Assembly (NCBI RefSeq): GCF_007625115.1
Contig: NZ_VMNH01000010.1
Span: 62,001-126,000 of the forward strand
Source: Sedimenticola selenatireducens
Lineage (GTDB): Bacteria; Pseudomonadota; Gammaproteobacteria; Chromatiales; Chromatiaceae
Direction: 5' to 3'
Length of the DNA: 64,000 nucleotides
Shown here piece by piece: positions 18,301 to 27,762 of the stretch (position 1 is its first letter; every line of letters starts with the position of its first letter). A program made the position numbers and the translations under genes. A model generated the notes under the pieces. The model saw only the letters and a list, made by a program, of their open reading frames with translations. It searched no databases and was not told the DNA's origin.

Positions 18301-18879
18301 ATGGCATACGAACTTCCCCCACTACCCTACGGCCTGGACGCACTGGAACCGGTTCTGACAAAAGAGACCCTTGAGTTCCATTATGGCAAGCATCATCAGA
18401 CTTATGTAACCAACCTGAACAATCTGGTTACAGGCACTGAATTCGAAGGTGCATCCCTGGAAGACATCATCCTGAAATCCTCGGGTGGCCTGTTCAACAA
18501 TGCGGCCCAAATCTGGAATCACACCTTCTACTGGAACTGTCTCTGCCCCGGTGGCTCAGACGCCAGTAGTGAACTAGCGAGTGCAATCGATAGCACTTTC
18601 GGGTCTATGGATGAGTTCAAGAAAAAATTCTCCGCCTCTGCCGCGGGCAATTTTGGCTCTGGCTGGACCTGGCTGGTAAAGAACAGTGAGGGCGGTCTGG
18701 AGATCGTCAACACCTCCAATGCGGGCAACCCGATGACGGATAGCAAGACCCCACTACTGACCATCGACGTGTGGGAGCACGCCTACTACATCGATTACCG
18801 TAACGCTCGCCCGAAATACCTCGAGTCCATCTGGGGAATTGTCGACTGGAAGGCTGTTTCGGCCAATTTTGCGGGCTAA
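18301..18879 (+). CDS. sodB: Superoxide dismutase, iron type
   Basis: A 192-residue cytoplasmic Fe-SOD that dismutates superoxide. Metal ligands are the histidine in LEFHYGKHH, the histidine in QIWNHTFYW, and the Asp and His in DVWEHAYY. The glutamine in AAQIWNH is the Fe-type outer-sphere residue. AAGGAAGAAG precedes the ATG. It is monocistronic, with a 140-base gap to the Hsp20 gene. Confidence 0.96.
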   Translation: MAYELPPLPYGLDALEPVLTKETLEFHYGKHHQTYVTNLNNLVTGTEFEGASLEDIILKSSGGLFNNAAQIWNHTFYWNCLCPGGSDASSELASAIDSTFGSMDEFKKKFSASAAGNFGSGWTWLVKNSEGGLEIVNTSNAGNPMTDSKTPLLTIDVWEHAYYIDYRNARPKYLESIWGIVDWKAVSANFAG

Positions 18880-19018
18880 ATTGTCCCATCAATCCCCTCT
18901 CTTCCCAGTCAGGAAGAGAGGGTAACCCCCTCATAAAATTCCGCAAAAACACCTCTTGAAATTGCTAAATACCACCCTATATTTTTAGTGGGAATAGCTA
19001 ATTTACCGGAGGTTTCAA

Positions 19019-19471
19019 ATGACGCGCATGACATCTGATCCCTGGCAGCTGATGAGGCTTTGGCAGGATGATCTAAGCCGCGGGACACGCAATAACCTGG
19101 CACAAAGGGATGACTCCAGCGTTCTAGGTGGCGACTGGACGCCCGCAATTGATATTAAGGAAGAAGACGATCGCTATGTACTCCATGCCGACATTCCGGG
19201 AGTAGAACCCGAGAAAATAGAGCTCTCCATGGAAGACGGCATGTTGACCATCAAGGGCGAAAAACGCCACGAAGTGACTGAAAACAAAGAGGGATTCAAG
19301 CGGGTTGAGCGCTCTTATGGCAGTTTCTATCGCCGCTTCAGTTTGCCGGACAATACCGATCCGGAACTGATCAAGGCAAGTGGTAAAGACGGTGTTCTTG
19401 AGGTAATCATTCCCAAGGTAGAGGCAAAACGATCGAAAAAGATTGAGATCCATCCCAAACGCGGGAGCTGA
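19019..19471 (+). CDS. Small heat shock protein, Hsp20/alpha-crystallin family
   Basis: A 150-residue ATP-independent holdase chaperone. The alpha-crystallin domain runs from about residue 40 (WTPAIDIKEEDDRYVLHADIPG) to about 140. It includes GMLTIKGEKR, the ERSYGSFYRRFSLP segment, and the GVLEVIIPK beta strand with the A-x-K type tail. A strong GGAGG precedes the ATG, and a good terminator follows. Confidence 0.94.
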   Translation: MTRMTSDPWQLMRLWQDDLSRGTRNNLAQRDDSSVLGGDWTPAIDIKEEDDRYVLHADIPGVEPEKIELSMEDGMLTIKGEKRHEVTENKEGFKRVERSYGSFYRRFSLPDNTDPELIKASGKDGVLEVIIPKVEAKRSKKIEIHPKRGS

Positions 19472-19475
19472 AAGT

Positions 19476-19520
19476 ATTGCCGTTCCGGGGACAGATTCCC
19501 GGAACGGCAATCATTCTTTT
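19476..19520 (+). terminator. Terminator between hsp20 and rsmI
   Basis: Stem ATTGCCGTTCCGGG/CCCGGAACGGCAAT (14 bp) with an 8-base loop, followed by CATTCTTTTTT on the plus strand. The right arm touches the rsmI stop codon, so the site probably serves both convergent genes. Confidence 0.92.
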
Positions 19521-20350
19521 TTCAGCGTCAAGGCTAGCTGATAAATACGGTTTTTCTTTATGCCGGTTATTTTCGCAGCAATCGCCGCCGCTTTTTTGGT
19601 AGGCATCTCTTCCAACAGAATCTCAATGATACGTTGCGCCTCAGGATCAATTTCATCCTCATTACGTGAAGCCCCCGCAATCAGAACAACAAACTCACCC
19701 CGCCGCTGATTAGCGTCTTCCTCAAGAATCTGGCATAGCTCATCCAATGAGTGGGAGAGTATGGTTTCATGCAGCTTGGTCAACTCCCGCGCAATCACGG
19801 CTTGCCGGTCTCCGCCAAACACGCGCGCCATATCGGCCAATGACTCCGTAATCCGGTGGCTTGATTCATAAAAAATCAGCGTCATTGACTCATTTTTAAG
19901 CCGGGAAAACTGGTCGCACCTGGCCGATGATGTTCTGGCAGGAAACCCTTCGAATAAAAACCGATCCGTTGGCAACCCCGCCGCCGAAAGTGCGCAAATG
20001 ACGGCACTAGGCCCTGGGATTGGGCAGACCCGCACACCCGCCTGCTGGCAGGCCCGCACCAAAGGAAAACCGGGGTCACTGATCAAGGGTGTGCCCGCAT
20101 CAGAAATCAAAGCCAAGGAGCGACCGCTATCCAACTGATCCACCAGACGACTCACTAATTGCGATTCATTGTGTTCATGCAACGCCATTAACGGGGTAGT
20201 AATTCCCAGTGATTGCAACAGGGGGCGACTGTGACGGGTATCTTCTACAGCGATACAATCTACCGATGCCAACACCTCTTTTGCCCGTTCTGTGATGTCT
20301 GCACGGTTACCTATCGGCATCGCTACGATATATAACACCCCCTTATCCAT
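19511..20350 (-). CDS. rsmI: 16S rRNA 2'-O-ribose C1402 methyltransferase
   Basis: A 279-residue tetrapyrrole-methylase-fold enzyme that methylates the ribose of C1402 in 16S rRNA using SAM. It begins MDKGVLYIVAMPIGN. The motifs EDTRHSRPLL, LISDAGTPLISDPG and CPIPGPSAV mark the SAM pocket of the family. The start at 20350 is preferred to an upstream in-frame ATG. It is divergent from lpoA over 62 bases, the same arrangement as yraL-yraM in E. coli. Confidence 0.96.
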   Translation of the reverse strand: MDKGVLYIVAMPIGNRADITERAKEVLASVDCIAVEDTRHSRPLLQSLGITTPLMALHEHNESQLVSRLVDQLDSGRSLALISDAGTPLISDPGFPLVRACQQAGVRVCPIPGPSAVICALSAAGLPTDRFLFEGFPARTSSARCDQFSRLKNESMTLIFYESSHRITESLADMARVFGGDRQAVIARELTKLHETILSHSLDELCQILEEDANQRRGEFVVLIAGASRNEDEIDPEAQRIIEILLEEMPTKKAAAIAAKITGIKKNRIYQLALTLKKE

Positions 20351-20412
20351 TGACACGGCACACCCCAAAAAAAGATACTGTCTTGCTCAATCCTGCCTGC
20401 CCTGAAGCGACC

Positions 20413-22413
20413 ATGCAACCTAGACATACAAACTTTCTCTTATCGCTCATCCTCCTGCTGCTTGTAATCGGCTGCGTTCCGTTACCCGGCGTAAGAGACG
20501 GTGACACCACAACAAACCTTCTGAATGAGCAAGCCAGCGCCCTGGAAGCTGCTGGAGATTACGCGGCTGCAGCGCGGTTATTTGAGGAATTGGCTAAGCA
20601 GACGTTACCCCCAGGGGATCAGGCACTGTTATTGAGGGCGGCGGAGAACTATTTCCACGCCGAAGAGAATGAACAGGCCGCGGCCCTTCTTGCACGGATC
20701 AACACCCGCGCTGCGCCCAATCTCGATTTCCCAAAACGGCTGTTGATTGCAGAGTTGGCCATCAGCAAGAGCAGACCTGATGAAGCATTATCACTGCTCA
20801 ATGAAGGCATGCCCAGCGACACATCAAGTGATTTGCAACAACGCTTTCACGCAGTACGGGCGGAGGGATTCCGACTCGCAGGCAATCTACTTGAGAGTGC
20901 AAACGAATTGGGCGACCTCGATCTGCTGATCGAAGACATGGATAAACGCCTGGCAAATCAGCTTCTGATCATCCAGACACTCTCGGCACTTACAGATACC
21001 GCCCTTGACCTGCTCCAACCCAATCCTCCTGGCATTCAAGGAGGCTGGATGGCATTGGCTCGCATCATTAAGGGCCATACTGGCGGTACCTCGCGGATTC
21101 AGGAACAACTCAAACTTTGGCGTGAAAAATTCCCTAGCCATCCGGCCGTCCCCGGCTTACTCGAAGGTTACTTCGAAAAACTGGAGAGCCAATACAGACC
21201 ACCAAACCATCTGGCCATCCTACTACCCAAGACCGGCCCCTATGCCAGCGCAGCAAAAGCCATACGGGATGGCTTTATGGCCGCCTACTACGAGCAACCC
21301 ATTGAGAGCCGACCACGGCTGGTCTTTTATGACAGCAGTGATAGTGCAGACACCTGGCCGCTCTATCGCCAAGCGGTGGAGAGTGGTGCAGACATGGTCA
21401 TTGGTCCGCTGAATAAGGACGGTGTATCACAACTGGCTAGGGCTGGTGAACTTGAAATCCCCGTTTTGGCCCTGAATCAGGTCCCACCCGAGACAACACC
21501 CCCGACCACACTCTATCAATTTGGTCTGGCGCCAGAAGATGAAGCCCGACAGGTGGCAGAACGTGCCTGGCTTGATGGACATACCAGCGCCATTGCCTTC
21601 ACACCCAAGGGCGACTGGGGAGATCGGGTATTGAGTGCATTCAGAAATCGCTGGGAAAGATTAGGTGGAACGCTCAGCGAACAACAGCGTTACGACGCAA
21701 AAGAGGACGACTTTTCTGCGGCTATCCAAGCCCTGCTGAATCTTGATGAGAGCCAATCAAGACGCAGCAGACTACAACGGATACTCGGCCAGAAACTGGA
21801 GTTTGAACCACGTCGGCGCGACGATGCGGACTTTATATTCATGGCGGCCAATCCCTCCAAAGGGAGGCAGATTCGCCCACAATTCCAATTTCACCATGCC
21901 GCAAACCTACCGATCTATTCGACTTCAAGCATCTACACAGGATCACCAACGCCAGATGCTGATCAGGATCTCGAGGGGATAAAATTCCCGGACATCCCCT
22001 GGCTTCTGATCAATGAGGGAGACAGCCCTCTCTCAATGGACAAACTGGCCCAGATCCTTCCCGGCAGTAAAGGGGCCTATCGACGCCTCTACGCCATGGG
22101 TATCGACAGCTTCAAACTACTCCCCCACTTGGGGCGCCTGCAATCCTCTTCCAATGAGAGCATTGATGGCAAAACCGGCAATCTCTATCTTGACGGCATT
22201 CGCCAGGTTCACCGGCAACTGGTCTGGGCTGAAATGGTAAAAGGCAATCCTCGGGCCATTGGCTATGCCCCCCGAATGGCGACTATGGCCGAAGAGATGG
22301 AAGAGATTGCGGAAATAAAGCCCACACAACTACCTGAACAACCTGCAATGGACACCAAACCCGAACCCACTGGTTCAGGCGAGGGGTCGGCTGTAATTAA
22401 AGCTGCTGAATAA
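20413..22413 (+). CDS. lpoA: Penicillin-binding protein activator LpoA
   Basis: A 666-residue outer-membrane lipoprotein that activates PBP1A for peptidoglycan synthesis. The signal peptide ends at the lipobox VIGC (Cys about 20). The N-terminal TPR-like region (about 30-255) is helical. The C-terminal periplasmic-binding-protein-like domain starts at HLAILLPKTGPYASAA and includes GADMVIGPLNKDGV. The ATG at 20413 is chosen because the signal peptide follows directly. It heads the cluster lpoA-yraN-diaA-dolP, in the same order as E. coli yraMNOP. Confidence 0.93.
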   Translation: MQPRHTNFLLSLILLLLVIGCVPLPGVRDGDTTTNLLNEQASALEAAGDYAAAARLFEELAKQTLPPGDQALLLRAAENYFHAEENEQAAALLARINTRAAPNLDFPKRLLIAELAISKSRPDEALSLLNEGMPSDTSSDLQQRFHAVRAEGFRLAGNLLESANELGDLDLLIEDMDKRLANQLLIIQTLSALTDTALDLLQPNPPGIQGGWMALARIIKGHTGGTSRIQEQLKLWREKFPSHPAVPGLLEGYFEKLESQYRPPNHLAILLPKTGPYASAAKAIRDGFMAAYYEQPIESRPRLVFYDSSDSADTWPLYRQAVESGADMVIGPLNKDGVSQLARAGELEIPVLALNQVPPETTPPTTLYQFGLAPEDEARQVAERAWLDGHTSAIAFTPKGDWGDRVLSAFRNRWERLGGTLSEQQRYDAKEDDFSAAIQALLNLDESQSRRSRLQRILGQKLEFEPRRRDDADFIFMAANPSKGRQIRPQFQFHHAANLPIYSTSSIYTGSPTPDADQDLEGIKFPDIPWLLINEGDSPLSMDKLAQILPGSKGAYRRLYAMGIDSFKLLPHLGRLQSSSNESIDGKTGNLYLDGIRQVHRQLVWAEMVKGNPRAIGYAPRMATMAEEMEEIAEIKPTQLPEQPAMDTKPEPTGSGEGSAVIKAAE

Positions 22414-22416
22414 GCA

Positions 22417-22791
22417 ATGAGCCATTTTTTCCAGGGCTGGAAGAGGGGTAATGAAGCTGAAAAGCTGGCGTGCAATTATCTGGAACAGCAGGGCCTGCGC
22501 ATACTAGAGCGAAACTACCGCTGTAAAATGGGTGAGATTGACATCATCATGGAAGATCAGCGCACATTGGTATTTGTTGAAGTGCGCTATCGGAAGCAGA
22601 GCGCCTTTGGCTCAGCGGCAGAGAGTGTCACAACCAGCAAACAAAAGAAGCTCATCCGGGCCGCATACCATTATCTTGAGGCCCATAAGCGGCATAATTC
22701 AGTCTGTCGATTTGATGTATTGGCAATCACCGGGGCAGCGAATGAGCATATCGAATGGATTCCCAATGCATTTCAGCAGGAACTTGTTTAA
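22417..22791 (+). CDS. yraN: YraN family protein (UPF0102)
   Basis: A 124-residue protein of the UPF0102 family with a predicted endonuclease-like (PD-(D/E)xK) fold. Visible marks are G-x-x-x-E-x-x-A (GNEAEKLACNYLEQ), MGEIDIIMED with the acidic Asp, and VFVEVRYR with the E-x-K-like pair. Its function is unproven; Holliday-junction-resolvase-like activity has been suggested for the fold. It starts three bases after lpoA stops and abuts diaA. Confidence 0.93.
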   Translation: MSHFFQGWKRGNEAEKLACNYLEQQGLRILERNYRCKMGEIDIIMEDQRTLVFVEVRYRKQSAFGSAAESVTTSKQKKLIRAAYHYLEAHKRHNSVCRFDVLAITGAANEHIEWIPNAFQQELV

Positions 22792-23379
<588 letters not shown>

Positions 23380-23398
23380 GGGAATAACGGAGAAACCC

Positions 23399-23980
23399 AT
23401 GCGTAGATTACTACCCCTTTTTATACTTTTCTCAATTAGCCTGGGCTTACTGCAAGGCTGTGCCACCGCCGTTGTTGGAGGCGCCGCGACAGGCGCATCT
23501 GTCATTCACGACCGTCGATCTGCCGGAACCATACTGGATGACAAAACCATCACCATAAAAATCATGAATGAACTGCTTCAACAGCCTGAACTAAGGGAAC
23601 ACAGCAGCATGAGTGCGAGCGCTTACAACCACTTGGTCCTATTGACTGGCCAAGCTGAAAGTGAAAGCTATCGGTCTCAATTCGAGCAGATCGCCTCAAA
23701 CACACCGATGGTTAAACGGACAATTAATGAGGTGCAAGTTGGCCCCAACGCCACATTAACGCAGCAGAGCAAGGACACCTGGATCACCTCCAAGGCAAAG
23801 ATAGAACTGTTCAATATCGACCTCCCCGGCTTCGACCCTACACGGGTAAAAGTGATCACCGAAAAGGGCGTCGTCTATCTAATGGGCATGGTGACGCCAG
23901 AAGAGTCCACTGCCGTGGTAGAAAAAATCCGTTACCTGGATGGCGTAGTGAAAGTGGTAAAGGTCTTTGAGTACCTCTGA
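23399..23980 (+). CDS. dolP: BON-domain lipoprotein DolP
   Basis: A 193-residue outer-membrane lipoprotein from the ATG at 23399, with GGAG upstream. The lipobox is LLQGC. Two BON domains follow (about 50-115 and 125-190), the second ending in VVKVVKVFEYL. DolP (YraP) supports outer-membrane integrity and BAM function in E. coli. An upstream in-frame start at 23369 would overlap diaA and break the signal peptide. The last bases overlap the next gene. Confidence 0.92.
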   Translation: MRRLLPLFILFSISLGLLQGCATAVVGGAATGASVIHDRRSAGTILDDKTITIKIMNELLQQPELREHSSMSASAYNHLVLLTGQAESESYRSQFEQIASNTPMVKRTINEVQVGPNATLTQQSKDTWITSKAKIELFNIDLPGFDPTRVKVITEKGVVYLMGMVTPEESTAVVEKIRYLDGVVKVVKVFEYL

Positions 23981-25391
23981 AAAGGGCATTGAAAATCCCA
24001 TAACCGATAGCGTCCGACAAGCATTAGCCGGAATTGTCGGCGAAACGGCCGTATTGACTAAGCCGGGGGATTGCTGGCCCTATGGTTACGATAACAGCCG
24101 TCGGCACGCCCTGCCCCACGCAGTAGTTTTCGCTACCACCCATGATCAGGTTAAGCAGATTGTACAACTCTGCTATGATCAGCGGATCAATCTGATCGCA
24201 CGGGGCAAGGGAACCGGCACCACTGGTGCGACCGTGCCGGACCGTGGCGGTATCGTACTCTCCCTCGAACGAATGGACCGGATCATTGAGATTGATCCGG
24301 CCAATCGCATTGCGCGGGTTGAGCCTGGCGTTACCAATCTGGCGCTGCAGCAAGCACTCGAACCTCATGGGTTTTTCTGGCCCCCCGATCCCACCAGCGC
24401 CGCCGTCTGCACGATCGGCGGTAATCTTGCCTACAATTCAGCGGGCCCTCGCGCTGTAAAATACAACACACCCCGGGAAAACACCCTTGGATTGCGCGCA
24501 GTGATCGGGACAGGCGAAGAAATAAGAACGGGTGTCATCACCACCAAAGGCGTGGTGGGATATGATCTGACCCGATTGCTGATCGGATCAGAAGGCACCT
24601 TGGCCATCATCACCGAGGCCGTGCTAAAACTGACCCCCCTACCGGAGGCAAAGGCTACCGTTCAAGCAACCTATGAGGATATGCATGCCGCTGCCCGGGC
24701 GGTCTCTGCCATTATGGCCCAACCCATTACACCCTGCGCGCTGGAGTTCATGGATGGTGCGGCCATAGCGATGGTACGCAGTTACTCTGACCTGGATCTA
24801 CCGGACAATGTAGGTGCCTTGCTCATGATAGAGGTGGATGGCCCGGCTCACGGTCTCACCGAGTCCACGGCCTCTGTCATTCAGGCAGCCCGAGTTGAGG
24901 GCATTGTGGCGATAAAGACCGCAGAGAACGCGGCAGAGGTGGAGAAGCTATGGCTGACCCGCAAGGCCCTGTCACCAGCACTACGAAACATTGCCCCAAA
25001 AAAGATCAACGAAGATGTCGTTGTACCGGTCTCCCGAATTCCTGATCTCATTTCCGGTTTGGAGGCGCTCTCTCAAACCTTCGATATTCAAATAGTCAAT
25101 TTTGGTCATGCCGGAAATGGCAACATTCATGTCAACCTGCTCACAGACCCCAATGATCGAGATATGATGCAGCGCGCCCATCAGTGCCTGGAACAAACTT
25201 TTGATTTGGTCCTTAAATTAGGCGGCACCCTCTCCGGTGAACACGGCGTTGGGCTGGAAAAAAGAGATTTTGTCGACCGCGAGATTGAACCGACCACGTT
25301 GCACCTCATGAATGCCATTAGAAAACAGTTTGATCCGCACGGTATTCTTAACCCAGGAAAGGCCCTTCCCGAGGGTGGTGATACCGCATGA
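23967..25391 (+). CDS. FAD-linked 2-hydroxyacid dehydrogenase (GlcD-like)
   Basis: A 474-residue flavoprotein with an FAD-binding type 4 domain (residues about 40-220; ARGKGTGTTGATVPD and the IGGNLAYNSAGPRAVKY region) and a C-terminal FAD-oxidase domain (NFGHAGNGNIHVN, LSGEHGVGLEKR). The family oxidises glycolate, D-lactate or D-2-hydroxyglutarate. GlcD would fit an autotroph with RuBisCO that must recycle phosphoglycolate, but glcE and glcF are not adjacent, so the substrate is open. The best start is a TTG at 23967 preceded by AAAGG, overlapping dolP by 14 bases. Confidence 0.85.
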   Translation: MSTSEKGIENPITDSVRQALAGIVGETAVLTKPGDCWPYGYDNSRRHALPHAVVFATTHDQVKQIVQLCYDQRINLIARGKGTGTTGATVPDRGGIVLSLERMDRIIEIDPANRIARVEPGVTNLALQQALEPHGFFWPPDPTSAAVCTIGGNLAYNSAGPRAVKYNTPRENTLGLRAVIGTGEEIRTGVITTKGVVGYDLTRLLIGSEGTLAIITEAVLKLTPLPEAKATVQATYEDMHAAARAVSAIMAQPITPCALEFMDGAAIAMVRSYSDLDLPDNVGALLMIEVDGPAHGLTESTASVIQAARVEGIVAIKTAENAAEVEKLWLTRKALSPALRNIAPKKINEDVVVPVSRIPDLISGLEALSQTFDIQIVNFGHAGNGNIHVNLLTDPNDRDMMQRAHQCLEQTFDLVLKLGGTLSGEHGVGLEKRDFVDREIEPTTLHLMNAIRKQFDPHGILNPGKALPEGGDTA

Positions 25392-26035
25392 AGATAGCTC
25401 TTGGAAACGCACTGCTTCTGACGGTCAGCCTCAGCCTCGCGACCGTGGCTATCGCCAACCAGGCGCGGGTGAGCAACATTGCCATGCTGGGGCTGTCCGA
25501 ATGGGATGAGCACAGCTTCAAAGGGAACACGGACTACCGGGCAACCCAATTGGATGGTACTCCGGTTATTCATGCCATCAGTAACGGCACCGCTTCGGGT
25601 CTGTATAAAAAGATCCGGGTGGACCTTAATGAAACACCCTACCTCAACTGGCAATGGCAACTCGAAAAGGGACTCCAAGAACTGGATGAAGAGAGTAAGG
25701 CGGGCGATGATTATAGCGCCCGAGTCTACGTCATCCGGGAAGGGGGCCTGCTCCCCTGGCGCACCAAGGCAATCAACTATGTCTGGTCAAGCAGAGAACT
25801 GGCTGGATCGGTCTGGTCCAATGCCTTTACCGATCGCTCACAGATGATCGCCGTTCGCTCTGCCAGTGATGTGGCGGGGATGATGTATCGGGAAAAACGC
25901 AATGTAAGGGCAGACTTCAAACAACTTTTTGGCGAAGCAGTACGCTATGTGGACGTGGTAGCCATCATGACCGACACCGATAACTCAGGCCTTCAGGCCA
26001 GCGCCTACTATGGCGAACTCTATTTCACTCAATAG
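25388..26035 (+). CDS. DUF3047 secreted protein
   Basis: A 215-residue protein with signal peptide (cleavage near AIA, about residue 23). The body matches DUF3047: LNWQWQLEKGLQ, DDYSARVYVIREGG, and the C-terminal DVVAIMTDTDNSG. Its function is unknown. The ATG overlaps the stop of the FAD oxidase (ATGA), which suggests translational coupling. A periplasmic role linked to that oxidase is only an inference from this overlap. Confidence 0.85.
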   Translation: MKIALGNALLLTVSLSLATVAIANQARVSNIAMLGLSEWDEHSFKGNTDYRATQLDGTPVIHAISNGTASGLYKKIRVDLNETPYLNWQWQLEKGLQELDEESKAGDDYSARVYVIREGGLLPWRTKAINYVWSSRELAGSVWSNAFTDRSQMIAVRSASDVAGMMYREKRNVRADFKQLFGEAVRYVDVVAIMTDTDNSGLQASAYYGELYFTQ

Positions 26036-26172
26036 CGACCATCAATACCCCTATTGAGAGAAAAATACTCACTGTACACACACCATAGCTCCACACTCTG
26101 CAACTAAAATGGTATAACTCCGTCCCAGTTAGCAAGAGGCACTTATGCTGTCTAACTGCTCAGCTTTTTAAT

Positions 26173-26190
26173 TACCAGCCTTTACTGGTA
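26173..26190 (+). promoter_or_regulatory. Leader hairpin upstream of nhaD
   Basis: TACCAG/CTGGTA with a six-base loop lies 17 bases before the GGAG of the first nhaD. It has no T-run directly after it. It could be a leader structure or part of a Na+- or pH-responsive element. I do not recognise a known riboswitch. Confidence 0.3.
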
Positions 26191-26217
26191 CTGAATTTGA
26201 TTTTTTGGAGTATCCTG

Positions 26218-27666
26218 GTGAGTAAATCCATACAAATCCTGTTTTTTCTCCTGGCCGCCCTGCCGGGAATGGCGCTGGCATCAGCGACCGGCGGCAATAG
26301 TATTGACCTGACCAGCCACTGGGTTGGCTATACCGCTATCGGTATCTTTGCCATCGCCTATCTGCTGGTAATGGCGGAAGAGTTCACTCATTTAAGGAAA
26401 TCCAAACCGGTCATTCTCGCGGCAGGCATCATCTGGTCAATTATCGCCTGGTACTATGCCAGCCACGGTTTTACCCATGAAGCAGAGGCCGCTGTTCGTC
26501 ACAATCTGCTCGAATACGCCGAATTAATGCTGTTCCTGCTGGTGGCCATGACTTACATCAACGCCATGGATGAACGTAACGTTTTTGAAGCGCTGCGCTC
26601 CTGGCTAGTCGCCAAGGGGTTTGGTTTCCGCCAGCTGTTTTGGATTACCGGAGTGCTGGCCTTCTTCATCTCACCTGTAGCGGACAACCTCACCACTGCC
26701 TTGTTGATGTGTGCCGTGGTACTCGCTGTGGGCGGCAGTAACAGCAAATTCATCTTGCTGGCTTGTATCAACATCGTGGTGGCCGCCAATGCCGGTGGAG
26801 CATTCAGTCCGTTCGGCGATATCACCACACTGATGGTTTGGCAGAAAGGAGTAGAAACACCCCAGGGCGTGGTCGCATTTAGTACCTTCTTCGCCTTATT
26901 TATCCCCTCTTTGATCAACTGGCTGGTCCCTGCCTCGATTATGCATTTCGCCGTACCCAATGAGCAGCCATCCGGTGGTGGAGAAGCAGTCGCCATGAAA
27001 CGGGGCGCAAAACGCATTATCGTCCTGTTCCTCCTGACTATTGCAACAGCCGTCAGCTTCCACAACTTCCTACACATGCCGCCCGTCATCGGCATGCTGA
27101 CCGGCCTGGCCTATTTGCAGTTCTTCGGTTTCTTCCTCAAGAAGACCTATCACCGTGAACGCAACACCACCAATGGTGACGCCGCCATCGAACTGGAACA
27201 CGACAGCCAGATGGGCGATGTGGTGGCCTTCGACGTATTCAATAAAGTGGCCCGTGCAGAGTGGGATACCCTGCTCTTCTTCTACGGTGTCGTGCTCTGC
27301 GTTGGTGGCTTGGGCTTTATCGGCTACCTCTCTCTCACCTCTGAACTAATGTACGTACAGCTTGGCCCCACTACGGCAAACGTAATCGTCGGCGTTCTTT
27401 CGGCTATCGTAGATAATATTCCCGTCATGTTCGCCGTACTGACCATGATGCCGGACATGTCGATGGGCCAGTGGCTGCTGGTGACACTAACAGCCGGCGT
27501 TGGCGGCTCGCTGCTATCAATTGGCTCAGCGGCAGGAGTCGCCCTAATGGGCCAGGCCCGTGGTCGTTACACCTTCTTCGGCCACCTGAAATGGGCACCC
27601 GTAATCGCACTGGGATATGCAGCCAGTATCTATGCCCATCTATGGATTAACGCCGCTATATTTTAA
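26218..27666 (+). CDS. nhaD: Na+/H+ antiporter NhaD, copy 1
   Basis: A 482-residue polytopic protein from a GTG at 26218 preceded by TTGGAG at a seven-base spacing. About a dozen hydrophobic segments are seen. NhaD marks include EEFTHLRKSKPVILAAG near the N-terminus, the SPVADNLTTALLM segment with conserved Asp-Asn, and ANAGGAFSPFGDITTLMVW. NhaD exports Na+ (or Li+) in exchange for protons. It is typical of marine and symbiotic bacteria. It is followed by a second copy after a hairpin. Confidence 0.93.
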   Translation: MSKSIQILFFLLAALPGMALASATGGNSIDLTSHWVGYTAIGIFAIAYLLVMAEEFTHLRKSKPVILAAGIIWSIIAWYYASHGFTHEAEAAVRHNLLEYAELMLFLLVAMTYINAMDERNVFEALRSWLVAKGFGFRQLFWITGVLAFFISPVADNLTTALLMCAVVLAVGGSNSKFILLACINIVVAANAGGAFSPFGDITTLMVWQKGVETPQGVVAFSTFFALFIPSLINWLVPASIMHFAVPNEQPSGGGEAVAMKRGAKRIIVLFLLTIATAVSFHNFLHMPPVIGMLTGLAYLQFFGFFLKKTYHRERNTTNGDAAIELEHDSQMGDVVAFDVFNKVARAEWDTLLFFYGVVLCVGGLGFIGYLSLTSELMYVQLGPTTANVIVGVLSAIVDNIPVMFAVLTMMPDMSMGQWLLVTLTAGVGGSLLSIGSAAGVALMGQARGRYTFFGHLKWAPVIALGYAASIYAHLWINAAIF

Positions 27667-27677
27667 GCCAAGCCATT

Positions 27678-27706
27678 ACTACCGGCAGTCCCGCTGCCGG
27701 TAGTTT
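27678..27706 (+). terminator. Hairpin between the two nhaD genes
   Basis: Stem ACTACCGGCAG/CTGCCGGTAGT (11 bp) with loop TCCCG, followed by a short TT. It may be an incomplete terminator or an mRNA-stabilising element. Confidence 0.6.
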
Positions 27707-27762
27707 CAACCCAGCCGTTTTCCGCTATCATGTTCGCTGGCTCCCTGGTATCCGGCAATGAT

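Noticed and set aside
26553-27095. A 180-codon minus-strand frame inside nhaD
   Set aside because: Antisense shadow of a membrane protein; low-complexity composition mirrors the hydrophobic codons.
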